Assembly (NCBI GenBank): GCA_030374805.1
Contig: JARGSG010000092.1
Location: forward strand, 62,001-126,000
Source of the DNA: Gracilaria gracilis
Lineage: Eukaryota; Rhodophyta; Florideophyceae; Gracilariales; Gracilariaceae
Reading direction: 5' to 3'
Length of the DNA: 64,000 nt
Made by a program: the position numbers and the translations under genes
The notes under the pieces: generated by a model
What the model saw: only the letters and a program-made list of their open reading frames with translations
The model's database searches: none
What the model was told of the DNA's origin: nothing
In this document: in pieces, positions 47,875 through 60,102 of the stretch
Layout of the letters: every line of letters begins with the position of its first letter
Numbering within the stretch: the stretch's first letter is position 1

Positions 47875-49331
47875 TTACGGGGAGCAGTGATCATGTCCGT
47901 TGACGTTATAGTAGACGTTGTGAAGCGAGACTTCACCAGCGGTACAAAATCCAACGATTCTTTTCGAGATGATATAATCGGTAAATCCGAAAATCCCATT
48001 GAGGTGTGACGAAGTCCCACCCTGAAGCGATCGATTTTCCGACAGTCTATCCTCTTGCTGAGTATCGAGAACAACTTCCGTATGGCTGGTAGATCCTGGT
48101 ACAACTCGATCTCGAGAAAACTTCTCTTGAGCGCCACCAACTTTCAGTACAGCTGTGTCCTTGGTCACGCTAATAACGCGATAGGGCCCATCTACGATGG
48201 GAGGAAGTTTGTGTCGCCTCTCCTTCTCAGGATTGAAATATTCTTTCCTTACAAAGGCAGTTTGTTCGGGCTCCAGCCGTGGGAGCGGTCTCCGAATACG
48301 GGCATCGAAGTTCCGCTTGTACGCTTGTTGGGCCTTGGCCATTGCCGACCTGTTAAAAGGTACCATAAACTAAAGCCACTGCTTCCAACGCATATGATGG
48401 TCGACCGTTCACGGGAATGTATCCAGATTGGGCAAATTGCGGAGGTGTTCGCGAGAGCACGAGCTCGAAAGGCGATAAAATAGTAACTCTGTGAACTTGT
48501 TTATTATACGAGTACGTCACGGCATCCGTATGGAGATCCCAAGTCTTTGGATGTTCAACAATATAAGCCCGCCATTTGGCGAGCATCGTTCGATTAAATC
48601 GCTCAACTTGCCCATTACATTGAGGTTGATAAGTGGTTCTAAAGAGATTCGTCATTTCGAGTATGCGATACACGTCTTGGAAGAAACGCCCAGTAAACTG
48701 CGGACCGTTATCCGAAAGCAGATTAACCGGGACACCGAAGACTAGGACCGAATGCTTAAAAAAATGTTCCGCAAAAGTGCGTGCTGTAATCTTCCTCAAC
48801 GGAACTGTCCGGACTAACTTCAAAAATCTGTCCGTAATGACGAGTAGAAACCGATTACCTCTGGGTGTCCTTAGAAACTCACGGAGTTTATTGATGTCAA
48901 TAATCTCAAGAGGAGCCAGTCGTGATATGGGGTTAGTTTCTTTGCATGGCGACATAATTTAACTCGTTGACCAGGTTTGTAAACGCCTTAACGGTAGTGT
49001 ACCAATCCAACGCTAACATGGGCCGGTATAAATCCCGATGTAACGTCGTGTACAGTCTCCTCGCACCAGAGTGACAAGCGACCTTCGAAAAATGGCATAA
49101 ATGGAGAACCCTTAATCGCAAGGAGTGAAGAATCCCGATCTGTGGGGAGGAACGAACAACTCGAACGAGGTAACCTTGACTATTAACCCCAAAAGAGATG
49201 TTCGCACTGCCATTGATATGTGCGCATATGCTCTTACAAAACGGGTCTCCCTTCTGTTCTCTGTACATCTCCTGGGGAGAAATAGGGAAACACGCACTGG
49301 GTTCCGGGCCTTCACCGTCTGCGACGAGCAA
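47875..49331 (-). pseudogene. pol: Integrase of Gypsy-2
   Basis: Frames at 49331-48933 hold the N-terminal zinc-module region (HSGARRLYTTLHRDLYRP), largely degenerate. The core at 48955-48353 has Asp in LEIIDINKL, Asp in LLSDNGPQF and Glu in NGQVERFNRT, so the D,D-35-E triad is present. The C-terminal barrel at 48366-47875 includes HKLPPIVDGPYRVIS. Three overlapping frames mean at least two frameshifts. Confidence 0.82.
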
Positions 49332-49589
49332 ATCATCACAGAGGCCGCCGAAACTACTTCGTAGTTCTCTTAACCCTCCTCAATGAAGAAGCAGGGGATA
49401 TATACTTCATCATCATCGAGGCTTAATACTTCTCCTTCCGTTCCCAAAGATGAAAGAGCATCGGCGTGCGCGTTGAGACAAACCTTTCTTGTAGGTGACT
49501 TTATAATCGAACTCAGCTAACCGAAGACGCCAGTGCATTAAACGCCCGGACGTTTCCTTGATTAAACTGGCTCTAACACGCTGAACGTA

Positions 49590-51117
49590 CCATGTGGCTC
49601 CCATAGGCTACAAAACTCCTCACTACTTTGCCAGAAATCTTGGCGTTGCGCAGTATGCCTCAAAGAAGCCCTTGAGGCTCCTTATTTCTTGCAGAAGCGC
49701 CTTAGAAACCGCTACAACGTATCATTGGGTGTGGTGGTGTCCAAAAACTGGCCCTAACAATCTGAACGTACCAAGTGGCTTTCATGGGCTGTGAAAGTCG
49801 TTACTTGCATGCCAGCACTCTTGGTGTCGCGTGGCACGCGTCAAAGAAGCCTTTGATGCTCTATATCTATTCCAGAAGCGCCTTGTGAACCGCGACATCT
49901 TATCATTGGGTCTGATAGTCTCTCAAAACTGGCCATAACAAGCTAAAGGTACCAAGTGGCTTTCATAGGTTATGAAAGTCTTTACTAGTTTTTCAGCACT
50001 TTTGGTGTTGTGAGGTATGCATAAGAGACGTTCTTAGTGCCCTTCATATCTTAAAGGATCGCCTTGGCAACTGCCACAACCTATCATCTGGTCTGAAGGT
50101 GTCCCGAAACTCTCCGTAACACGCTGAACGTACCAAGTGGCTTTCATAGGCTATGAAGGTCATTACTAGATTTCCATCACTCTTGGCGCTGCAAGAGATG
50201 CCTCCAAGAGGACTTTGGTGCCCCTCTTGTCTTGCAAGAGCGCCGTGGGAACTGCTTCAACCTGTCATTGGTTCTGGTTGTGTCCCCATACCGGCCGTAA
50301 CACGCTGAACGTACCAACTGGCTTTCGTGGGCTATGAAAGTCTTAACTTGTTTGCCAGCAATCTTGGTGTTGCCACGTATGCCTTAACAAGGGCTTTGGG
50401 GCCTTTCTTGTCTTGCACGAGAATCTTTAGAACCCCCACAACCTATGATTCGGTCCGGTGGTGTCCCAAAATTCTCCGTAACACGCTTAGCGTACCAAGT
50501 GGCTTTTATAGGCTACGAAAGTCTTCACTAGATTGCTAGCACGCTCGGTGTTGCAAAGTTATGCCTAAACGACGCCCTCGGTGCCACTTATGTGTTGCAG
50601 AAGGGCGTTGGGAACTCCTTCAAGCTATAATTGGGTCTTTTGGTGTCCAAATACTGGCCGTAACACTCTGAACGTACAAAATGGCTTTCATTTTCTTTGA
50701 AAGTCTTTACCAGTTTAACACCACTCTTGGTATTGCGGGTATGCTTCTAAGAGACCTACTGTACCCTTCATGTCTTGCAGGAGCGCCATGGGAACTGTCC
50801 AAACCTATCATTGGGTGTAGCGGTGGCCCAAAATTGACCGTAACACGCTTAACGTTCCAAGTAGCTTTCAAAGGCTATGAAAGTCCTTACTTATTTGCCA
50901 GCACTCTTAGTATTGCAAGGTATGCCTCAAAGATATTCTTGGTGCCCCTCTTGTCTTGCAGGAGCGCCTTGGGAACTGCTACAACCAAACATCGGGTTTG
51001 ACCGTAACACGCGGAATGTACCAAGTGGCTTTCATAGGCTATGAAAGTCTTCACTAGATTTCCCCACTCTTGGTGTTGCGGGGTATGCCTAAAAGAAGCC
51101 CTTGATGCCCTTCATGT
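49590..51117. repeat. Satellite array, block 1 (~180-bp monomer)
   Basis: The motif GTGGCTTTCATAGGCTATGA recurs at about 49590, 49771, 49949, 50130, 50310, 50491, 50674, 50857 and 51022, giving a ~180-bp period. Each monomer also carries AGCACTCTTGGTGTTGC, CTTGCAGGAGCGCCTTGG and CCTATCATTGGGTCTG. Monomers are diverged by substitutions and small indels. Confidence 0.95.
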
Positions 51118-51895
51118 CTGTCGGATGTTGACTTTGTGCTGTCACTGAAACCAAAAGTGCTGGGGAGCATGGGCTGTTTCGGAGGGTGCTCCTGGAAAAG
51201 CGCATATGTGCGTTGTAAAAACTCAACGTAAAACGGGCTTCTGATTGGCTACTGCAAATGAACATATGCAACGTAGTGTGTACAAGTGTTATGGCGCTGG
51301 TGGGTTGTTTATGGTTCCACCTGTGTAGCTAGCACAGATGGGTATGCTGTACAGTATGCACAGTTATGTACGTGGACCTGTGGAACATGTTGATGCAACT
51401 TGAGGCACTATAGTGATTTGTCAAGTACAGTCATGAGAATTACAGGTACACGCTGATGAAATGTTGTCGCTGACATAGGGCATGGAGTGAGTTTGTGGTT
51501 TCGTGGTACTTGGTGAGTTGGAGTGTGCAAATTACGGTGTCGTGTACGGGAACAGAGTGTTGGCAGAATGTGAATCTGTGCATGGTCATGGTTATGTGTA
51601 GTTATGTAACATGTTGTGTAGGTACGTAACTTTTTGTGCACTGTTGTGCATTGCTAGTTGTAAGCTGTCATGAATTGTGGCAGTGTTGCCATGTTATGTT
51701 AGATGATGATTGGTAGTATTGAGTGTTCGTGCTTAATGGTTTAGGTTTTACTCAGAGTGAAGGTGAAGCGGTAGTGCGAAGACGTAGTGCTCTATAAGTC
51801 GTAACACAAACACCTCCAAGTAAATCCCAGCCAGAGCTGGCGAACATCTTTTGCATATCCCCACCATCGACCTTCCCTTTCCAGCTATAACCTCT
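51118..51895. other. Unrelated segment interrupting the satellite
   Basis: This ~0.78 kb of non-satellite, TG-rich sequence splits a monomer between TTCATGTCT and TTGCAGGGGC. I see no terminal inverted repeats and no convincing coding frame. A 3' truncated insertion or short retroposed segment is possible. Confidence 0.55.
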
Positions 51896-54040
51896 ATCAA
51901 TGGCTTGCAGGGGCACCTTGGGAATTGCTTCAACCTATCATTGGGTCTGTTGGTGTCACAAAACTGCGCGTAACACGCTGAATGTACCAAGTGGCTTGCA
52001 TAGGCTATGAAAGCCCTTACCAGATTGCTAGCACTCTTGGTGTTGCGCAGTATGTCTCAAAGAAGCCCTCGAGGCTTCTTTTTTCTTGCAGGGGGACCCC
52101 GGGAACCGCCACAACTTATCATTGGGTGTGATTGTGTCCCAAACCGGGCCGTAATACGCTGAATTTACCATTTGGCTTTCATAGGCTATGGAAGTCTTTA
52201 CTAGATTACCAGCACTCTTGGTGATGAGAGGTGTTCCGCAAAGAGGCCCTTTGTGCCCTACGCGTCTTGCAAGAGCGCCATCGTAACTGCCCCAATCTAT
52301 CGTTGGGACTGGCCATAATACACTAAATGTACCAAATGGCTTTTATAGCCTATGAAAACCTTTTCAAGTGAGCCAGCACTCTGGATGTTGCGGGGTATAC
52401 CTTAAGGAGGCCTTTGGTGTCTCTCATGCCTCCCATGAGCACGTTGGGAACTGCCAAAACTTATCATGGGGTCTGGTGGTGTCCCAAAACCATCCATAAC
52501 ACGCTAAACATACCCAGTGGCTTTCATAGGTTATGCAAGTGTTTGCTAGATCGTCAGCACTCTTGGTGTTGCGGAATATGCCTCAAAGAAGCCTTTTAAT
52601 CTCTTCATTTCTTGCAAACGGGCCTCGAAAACCGCCACAACTTATCGTCGGGTGTGGGTGTGTCCCAAAACGGACCGTGAAAGGCCTAACGCACCAAATG
52701 GCTTTCATAGGCTATGAAAGTCTTCACTAGATTACCAGCACTTTTGGCGTTGTGGGAAATACCCCAGCGATTCACTGGATGCCCATCATGTCTTTCAAGA
52801 GAGCCTTTGGACCTTCAACCTATCATTGGGTCTCGTGGTGTCCCCACACCGGCCTAACACGCTGAACGTACCACATGGCTTTCATGAGCTATAAAAATCT
52901 TTCCTATTTTGCCAACACTCTCGGTGTTGCGAGGCAGCCCTCAAAGAAGCCCTTGAGGCGCCTCATGTCTTGCAAGACTGCCTTTCGAGCTGCCACAACC
53001 GAGCATTGGGTCCAGCCGTAACTCACTGAACATACCACGTGGCTTTCATGGGCGATGAAAGTATTTACTGTTTGCAACCACTCTTGGTGTCGCGGGAAAT
53101 GCCCCAACGATGCTCTTGATGCCCATCATATTTTGCAGGAGCGCCTTTGGAGCTTCAATATATCATTGGGTCTGGTTGTGTCCCCACATCGGCCGTAACA
53201 CGCTGAACGTACCGAGAGGCGTTCATAAGCTATAAAAGTATTTACTAGGTTGCCAGCACTCTCGATGTTGCGAGGTAGGCCTTAATGAAGCCCTGGAAGC
53301 CCCTCATGTCTGGCAGAACTGCCTTGGGAACTGCCACAACCGATCATTGGGTTTGGCCGTAACTCGCTGAACGTACCAAGTGGCTTTCATAGGCGATAAA
53401 AGTCTTCAGTAGTTTGAAACTACTCTTGGTATTGCGGGGTATGCCTCAAAGAGGATCTTTTTTCCTTTCATGCCTTGCAGGAGTGCCTTGGAAACTGCGT
53501 AAACCTATCATTGTGTCTGGTGGTGTACCCGCACTGGTCGTAACACGTTGAACGTACTAAGTGGCTTCCATAGGCAATGAAAGTTTTTACTAGACTGCCA
53601 GCACTCTTGGCCTTGCGGGGTATGCCTTCAAGAGGCCCGTGCTTCCCCTGTTGTCTTGAGAGAGCGCCTTAGGAACTGCTTTAACCTATCATTGGGTTTA
53701 ATGGTGTCCCCAAACCGGCCGTAACATGTTGAACGTACCAAGTGGCTTTCATAGTCTATGAAAGTCTTTACTAGTTTGCCAGCACTTTTGGTATTGCGAC
53801 GTATGCCTCAGAGACGTCCTTAATGCCTTTTATATCTTGCAGGAGCGCCTCGGGAAGTGCCACAACCTATCGTTGGGTCTGGTGGTGGCCTAAAACTGGC
53901 CGTAGCACGCTCAACGTAACAAGTGGCGTTCATGGGCGATGAAAGCCTTTACTACTTTGCCAGCATTCTTGGTGTTGCGGGGTATGCCTCAAAGAGGCCC
54001 TCATGTCTTGCAGGAGCACCTTAGGAGCTGCGTCGACCTA
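51896..54040. repeat. Satellite array, block 2 (~180-bp monomer)
   Basis: This is the same monomer as block 1, with the core motif at about 51988, 52164, 52332, 52512, 52695, 52873, 53036, 53211, 53377, 53557, 53737 and 53922. Some monomers are shorter (~165 bp). The array ends within a monomer near 54040, where Gypsy-3 begins. Confidence 0.95.
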
Positions 54041-54229
54041 TCATTGGCAGTGGAAATACACAGACGAAAAGTTGTCAAGCTTAGCTTGTGGTTCTAACGC
54101 CACTGGCCGGAGCGTGCGAGATAATACCAATTCAAATGGTGACACTCCGGTGGTTCTGTGAAAATGCCTGTTTTTTGCAAAAGTAAGTGCATCAGTGTAC
54201 AAGTTCCATGATTTTGGGTGATCAGTAAC

Positions 54230-54675
54230 CTAGGAATGGAGCGCAGCTGACAATGTCCAGTTGAACCGCCCGACTGGCCCATTACATTGGGGATGATAGC
54301 GAATGGAGAACAAGTTCTTCTCGTCCAGAATGCGACTTACATCTTGGAAAATTCCTGACGCCAACTGCTTGAAGTTATCGGAAGACAACTTCACAGGAAG
54401 TTCATAGACGAATGTCCATTGTGCATCGAAGGGCATTTGCCACCGTGAAAGCGGTTTTTTTTTTGGGAGGGACAGTTCACCGTTGCGTAGCAAACCACCG
54501 CCATGGCGGGCCAGTAAAAGTCTCTTTGCAGAGTGAGATCGGGCTTTGTACCACCCGAGAGGCCAACACGTCTGGTGAACTGCAAGATTTGCAGGACCCG
54601 CGTTTGCAAGGATTGTGGAGCCACAATTTGTGGGTTAGCTTCGACCGCCCTCACGAGGTAACCTTTGCCATTCAC
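54230..54675 (-). pseudogene. pol: Integrase of Gypsy-3, truncated
   Basis: Pieces include NGKGYLVRAVEANPQI and DLTLQRDFYWPAM (zinc-module region), then LSSDNFKQLASGIFQDVS (second Asp) and NGPVGRFNWT, where the catalytic Glu is replaced by Gly. It is inactive as read. Confidence 0.75.
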
Positions 54676-55072
54676 CTCGAAGAAAGTTCTTCAGCACCGT
54701 TAAGACGGGCACGTATTACATGGAGAGGTCCTCGAACTGTTCGCGGATGAGTTCCTATGGGGCAATAGGGGCCAATGTCCCCGGTAGGGGTGTCTCAGTA
54801 GGGGCCTCGCCTGACGTGAGCAGGTTGTCGATGTCAGCATCCATTTCCCAGTCTTCTGGCTAGTCGTCCTCAAAATCCATTAACGGATCACGCGGGTCCA
54901 CTTCATCGACGATGAAGCACGGGATCTCTTCGTTTTCTATGCAGAGGGCTTCCCCACCCGTGACCAATCGCGAAAGTGCATCTCACTCAGTGTCCTGCAT
55001 CACTTTTTTGTATATGACTTGAAGTAATATTCCGCTAGGCGGCGTATCCACCCCATAAAGCGCCCGGATGGA

Positions 55073-56150
55073 TCAGAGAAATTCATGAACCACCTCGACA
55101 CGGAGTAATCCGGTTAGAGGGTGAAAGGCACACGCGTAAGATGGAGGCGAGTGACGAGACGTCCCATACGACGGCGAGGCACTCTTGCTCCGAAACGGAG
55201 TAGTTGCGTTCGTGAACGTTGAGCGAACTTGACCAATACCCAATGGGTTTCCGTTCTCCTTCTCGGGTGGTTTGAAACAGATCGCAACCAACTTTGAGTC
55301 GCTAGAGTCCGTGCCCACGGAGTATGCTAATCGCGGGTAATGAAAGGATCGGAACTGTCATAACCGCATCCTTCAAGGAGTTGAAGGCATTCGTTTGAGC
55401 GAATTTCAACGGGTCCAGTTTCGGTTGTACCTTGCGAAGGAGCGCTCAGGGGAGCAGAAACGTCCAAAAAGCTCGGTATGGACCGTCTATACACGTTGAT
55501 CAGCCCCAGAAAAGAGCGGAGTTCGGTTTGTGTGCGAGGTTCTTACCCCTGAACCAGGGAATTTACGGGCACATCCTCGATCATCAACCGTCCAAGACGA
55601 ACTATGTGTCCAAGATACTTTCTGGTGTTCGTGAAAGGCTCACACTTCCTAAGTTTGAGAGTTATCTCAGAATCCTGTAGAACGGTCATACCTTCCCGGA
55701 CATGGGGGACATGGTCGTTTAGGCTATCTGGGAAGAGAATGATGTCATCCACATAGACCAAACACCTCCGCCACCTAAAGCGGTTAAGTAGGATATCGAC
55801 CGCTTGCTGGAACGTAGCGGGGGGTTCGTTGAAACAAACGACATCCGCTTGAAGCCGTAGGACCCGCAGTGACAGACAAACGCTCTCTCATCGCCGTCAT
55901 CTTCCCTTACGGAGAATTGTCAATATCCCCAATTTATATCCAAAGCCGTGAACACGGTACCGTTACTGAGCGAATCGATGCACTCATCCGTACGCGGTAT
56001 GGAGTCAGTTTTTCGTACTGTTACAGCGTTCAGGCGGCGGTAGTCCACGCAAAATCTCTACTTGCCGTCAGCATTAAATGCGAGTAAAGCTGGGGATGCC
56101 CAGAATGATTCGGAGGGTTCAATCACCCCGACCCGAAGCATTTTGTTCAC
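55073..56150 (-). pseudogene. pol: Reverse transcriptase and RNase H of Gypsy-3
   Basis: RT fingers (GVIEPSESFWASPALL) occur near 56100. The palm segment carries DECIDSLSNGTVFTALDIN, and the catalytic loop VYVDDIILF is at ~55750. The RNase H region follows to 55073 ([14 protein letters not shown] at its end in a shifted frame). Stops interrupt every domain. Confidence 0.78.
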
Positions 56151-56208
56151 TTGAAATTGCTCCTCTTCCCGAGCTTTCTGTCCTGCTCTGTATGGGTGTA
56201 TGAGTGTG

Positions 56209-57169
56209 CTACTGTACGCCCGTTCGGAAACAGGTTGATACAGTGTCCGTCGCCTTAATCTCTACAAAAGAGTCATCCCACATCGCGATGAACTCTCGTA
56301 ACAAGTCGCGTAGACGTTCACGGTGCAATACCGGTCCATAAACAGGGTACAGCTCTTCGAGAGCCTTTACTGGGTTGAGCGGGTCGTAGCTTGCCGGTGC
56401 ACGCTGCCGTAAATCCGGAACAGGCTTCGTATCCGATTCCATCGGCGTCAATTCCGTTTCAACAATAGTCTCCTCCCCCTCTGTAGACGGGGCAGCCATT
56501 CCTTTAATGCTAGTGTCCTTCTTGGAGGGCGCCAGACCGACAACGTCGGGGGCTGTCTTCTTCGTTGGGAGCATAGCCAGCCGGTGCGGAGTGACAGATC
56601 CAAGCAGTTAGTTCTTTACCAGATACTGGGGTTTGGTGCCAAGGTTGGCAACTAACAAACGGAACGGAGGATCTGGTAATACCTGTACAATGCCATTTTC
56701 AACAGCAATTTTGCATCAGTTGTACAACGATGATAAGGGTTGAACAACCCAAAGACCGTGTGGACCGGAATTGATTTGCACCATTACCTGGGATTCCGGC
56801 GGTATAGAAACCGACTTCGCAACGCGGATTTTGGTTGATTCCCGCGATGCGGATGGCGGATTTTTCGCAGCAGGCATTGTAAATTGTTCCATCGAAGCGG
56901 TCCTCTGAGGGAAGCGGACAATCGGTATGGATCATCCGTCGTGCAGTGCCACACGCCTGAGGCGTGGCCGAATTGCATTGACAGTAATCACATCCCAGTA
57001 TGACTGGCGGAGTCAATGATCGGCAAACGACAAAGTCGAGCTTTACCATGGAGGTGCGTAGTCGTACGTCCAGGTGGACGACTTCCACAACTCTCAACAG
57101 GTTGTTGTTCGAATCAGCGACCTCCGAAACCATGTCAAGACGAATACTTGACCGAAATTGCGGGGGCAT
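56209..57169 (-). pseudogene. Protease region and protease-RT linker of Gypsy-3
   Basis: The frame at 57169-56699 has VVCRSLTPPVILGCDYCQ, matching the second conserved loop of retroelement aspartic proteases (ILGxD). The active-site Asp-Thr/Ser-Gly is not visible. The 56574-56209 frame is an acidic linker (EETIVETELTPMESDTK) leading to RT. Confidence 0.55.
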
Positions 57170-57213
57170 TAAGGATTACAAGATAAAGTTCGGGTGTCCA
57201 GGACAGTTAGAAT

Positions 57214-58913
57214 TCACACCATAAAATAGTGATTAAGGCGAAGGTCAGCGTATAATTGGTAGTTACCCTTGGCCATCACCATGACTCGATCCGGAATCAG
57301 GTTATTTCTAACCCGTATCCACGGCCGATGCAGAACTTCTAGGTGTTCAGAGTTCACGTTTGCGGTGTCTTCTTTGGGGGAGATTTTCAACGGGGAGCGA
57401 GACAATAACGCCTTGGGCGTCAACAGCCTCAACTCTGAGGACGCCTTTCCCGTAGCGAAGACTGCCGTTTTCAGTTTCTCAGGGAACGTCCCGCCTCTGG
57501 CGGTTGCCCAAGATTCTCCTCCACCACAAGGAATGAGGATCCCCGCGTGCGTTCAAGTACTGGTGTGGAGTGTTGTTATACTAATTTCTGAGCAAGAAAA
57601 ACCGATGCAATTGGGACTGACCGCGATTGCGGAACATCTTGCCAGAAAGGTACCACGCTAACGGTACAGAGCGCTTGTTTTCTGGATTTAGAACTTCTTA
57701 GTTAACCACCACTTTGCCAAATTCTCTCAATGTGAGGAGACGCAGCGGCGTGACGTGGCCGTGACTGTAAAGATGTGGCATGTCATTCTCGTCGCTGCAT
57801 ATTGCGAGGTTCCAACACGAGGTTCGGCAAAGCGTACCACAGGGCGGGTACCCTTCAATCTAGGCCGTTGATCACCAGACATTCGGTTCGGATACGGAAT
57901 CCTCGCCGCCGGGAAACGAGTACCGTCCGCATAGAAGACTTACTCTTCTTGTGCGGTCGCGGAAGAAGCCTCAGTCGTCGACGGCAGTTCCGATGTTGGA
58001 TCTGAACCGACCTCGTCGTGAGTCAGGTGCAAGGTGTCATATCCATGTTGAAGTCGTTCATTCGCGACTAGCGACAAAGATGGAGAGGGAGTCACCATCA
58101 CCAACGCTTTAGCAACATAGATATCTGTTTAGGGAGGCGTGCGCATAATGCATCACCTTCCTCACGAGCAGCTTGGAACAGCTCCAGATAAGTCATCCTC
58201 GGGTTATCCTCTTAACGATGGGCGGCGAGTATCTTGATGGCGGGATCGAGCCCATCAATGAACATCGTACAACGTGCCCCGGCCGGGTAGACATTACCAC
58301 AGCTGTAAAATGCCTTATTGAAGCGTACCGAGAAATCCATTTCCACCTCTCCGCAGCGTGTACGGGTATCTCAAAGAGCTATAACTGCGGATGGAATGGC
58401 ATCATTCATCGCATTCGACCTTTGCAGGAATTCGACAGCTTCCGGCCAGTATTTCAGTTCTCCTTCGGAGACCCTTGAGGAACGTTCTACAGAATTGAAC
58501 TCGTTTGCGGCCTCTCTCCGTAAGAAGTACAGCGACGCGATGTACGCCTGTTTTTCGCTCATCCAAAATATATCGGCATCCGCTACAAAGCGGGCAACAA
58601 AATCGAGTACTAGAATTGGATCGTCTCCAGAGAAGCTGTTCTTGCGCAGCTAGAGTTGCATTCGCTTGATGCAATCTTTCACCTTACGCGTTATACGGGC
58701 CGTGCGATCCAATGAGGAATTTCCCCACCGATAGTATCGATTGGACAGCAACCTTCGATACATACGGTTCGTTGGCTTCAATTCCGGGACATCGAAGTGC
58801 CCTCTACCCTTCGAACGGGAGCGCAGGACACCTTGGGTGGTTGCCGACCTCTTCGAGCTGGAAGAGCGCCCGAGTCGATCTTCCTCCGACTCGCAATCCT
58901 GCAAAGTAGCCAT
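57214..58913 (-). pseudogene. gag: Gag region of Gypsy-3
   Basis: Fragments include a helical capsid-like piece (KQAYIASLYFLRREAANEF at 58562-58371) and Arg/Ser-rich tracts near 58900. Frames change repeatedly. No zinc knuckle is certain. Confidence 0.45.
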
Positions 58914-59065
58914 CTCCGATGTGTCCGGGTTTGAATCCGACGAAGTCGAAGAGTCAGAACCTTGTGACGTTTGGACTTCCGCTTGCGGCTGTTATGTCCC
59001 TTGCTAGTGTTCTGGTCGCGTTGTGAGACAGCTGTACCGGGACCATACGGAGTTTCAATGTCCAT

Positions 59066-59910
59066 TAAATATGCCAGCGATCTGTATATCCATCGGAGGT
59101 AGGCTTCTGCACCCCATTTCGAAGAAGGTTATTGTTCACTGCTCTTTGTTCGATGCGAAGCTTCTTTCGCAAAGGATCCCCGATATTTTGCAGGTAGACA
59201 ACATCACTGTTCTGCTTCCGACTCTCATCTACACCGTCCGCAAATATGAAAACAGACCCTATACCACTCTGGAGATACTTCCAATCGTTCAGTGGACCAA
59301 GGCAGAGAAAAAACACGAAACGCCACAGGAGGGGAGCAAATAATTTGGCGAAGTATTGCCCATAGAACGAGCGACGTTGGAAATCTGGACCACGGCGCGA
59401 GTGAAGTGGTACAGATCCTAACAAAAAGCCAAAGAATATTTACTATATTCCTAATAATTTGGCAAGTTTCGGCTGTACGGTGCAGCTCGCACATTGGCCG
59501 TATGCGTATGGCTGGATGACAGACCGAAGACGGAGCCAAGGAATTATCCTTGTAGAGCATGGGCCACTTGGCGAATGAGATTTGATTCAGCCAGTGAATA
59601 GGTAGAAATTCTAGCGTAGAACCTATTCGCCGTGCGAACCATAAAGAAAGAATTAAGGTTCCAATATAATATGGTTCCCGCATTGGGAGCGCTTCGACGG
59701 CGGCGAGGAAAGCTGTCAACGGGCAACCGAGGCCGAGTGCAAACGAGTGCGACGGCTAGCGCTGCAAACGATGATCGACGACCTTACAAGAATTCTTGGG
59801 AGAAAGAGAAGTGCAATTGCAGGGTTAATGGCACTCATGGATGATACATAAATGCGAAACGGACTTCATACTGAGCGCGAGCAATATGAGTTTGCGGCTT
59901 AATTTCGTGG
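59066..59910. other. Unrecognised sequence upstream of Gypsy-3 gag
   Basis: A 164-codon minus-strand frame (59225-59719) is open but shows no known motif and looks like chance. This may be 5' untranslated region of Gypsy-3. Confidence 0.3.
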
Positions 59911-60102
59911 TGTCACATTAAAAGACGTTTTCTACCCCGGCTGATTACATATGGAGTGCTAGCGATACACATTACACTCCATTCAAGCCCCCAACTGTCC
60001 ATGTCCAACCAGCCGTGATGTCAGGACGCACTCCGCGCGCACTCACATAATAATGAAATAAACTATTAAAATATTTTATTTCTCCCCTGCAGGGCTGTCA
60101 CA
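59911..60102 (-). repeat. Candidate short or solo LTR
   Basis: A 192-bp segment begins and ends TGTCACA on the plus strand (TG...CA on the minus strand, starting TGTGACAGCCC). It contains an AATAAA-like A/T run. TGTGACA is a common Gypsy LTR start. It lies where the 5' LTR of Gypsy-3 would be expected. No second copy is visible in the window. Confidence 0.3.

Larger units (their letters stand above)
46565..49604 (-). mobile_element. Gypsy-2: partial chromodomain Ty3/Gypsy element
   Basis: Minus-strand fragments in pol order cover the end of RNase H (GRLMHWRLRLAEFDYKVTYKK, 49413-49604), integrase and a chromodomain. RT, protease, gag and both LTRs are absent. The right side breaks off at the satellite array near 49600. 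About 1.1 kb of unrecognised sequence separates the integrase barrel from the chromodomain. Confidence 0.85.
54094..59065 (-). mobile_element. Gypsy-3: decayed Ty3/Gypsy element (integrase to gag)
   Basis: Minus-strand fragments occur in the order gag (58913-57660), protease region (57169-56699), RT (56150-55543), RNase H (55318-55073) and integrase (54675-54230). The integrase C-terminus and any chromodomain are missing at the satellite border. Stops and shifts are frequent throughout. Confidence 0.8.

Noticed and set aside
59225-59719. 164-codon minus-strand frame as a membrane protein gene
   Set aside because: Hydrophobic stretches are present, but there is no family motif, no paralogue and it lies in decayed retroelement sequence.
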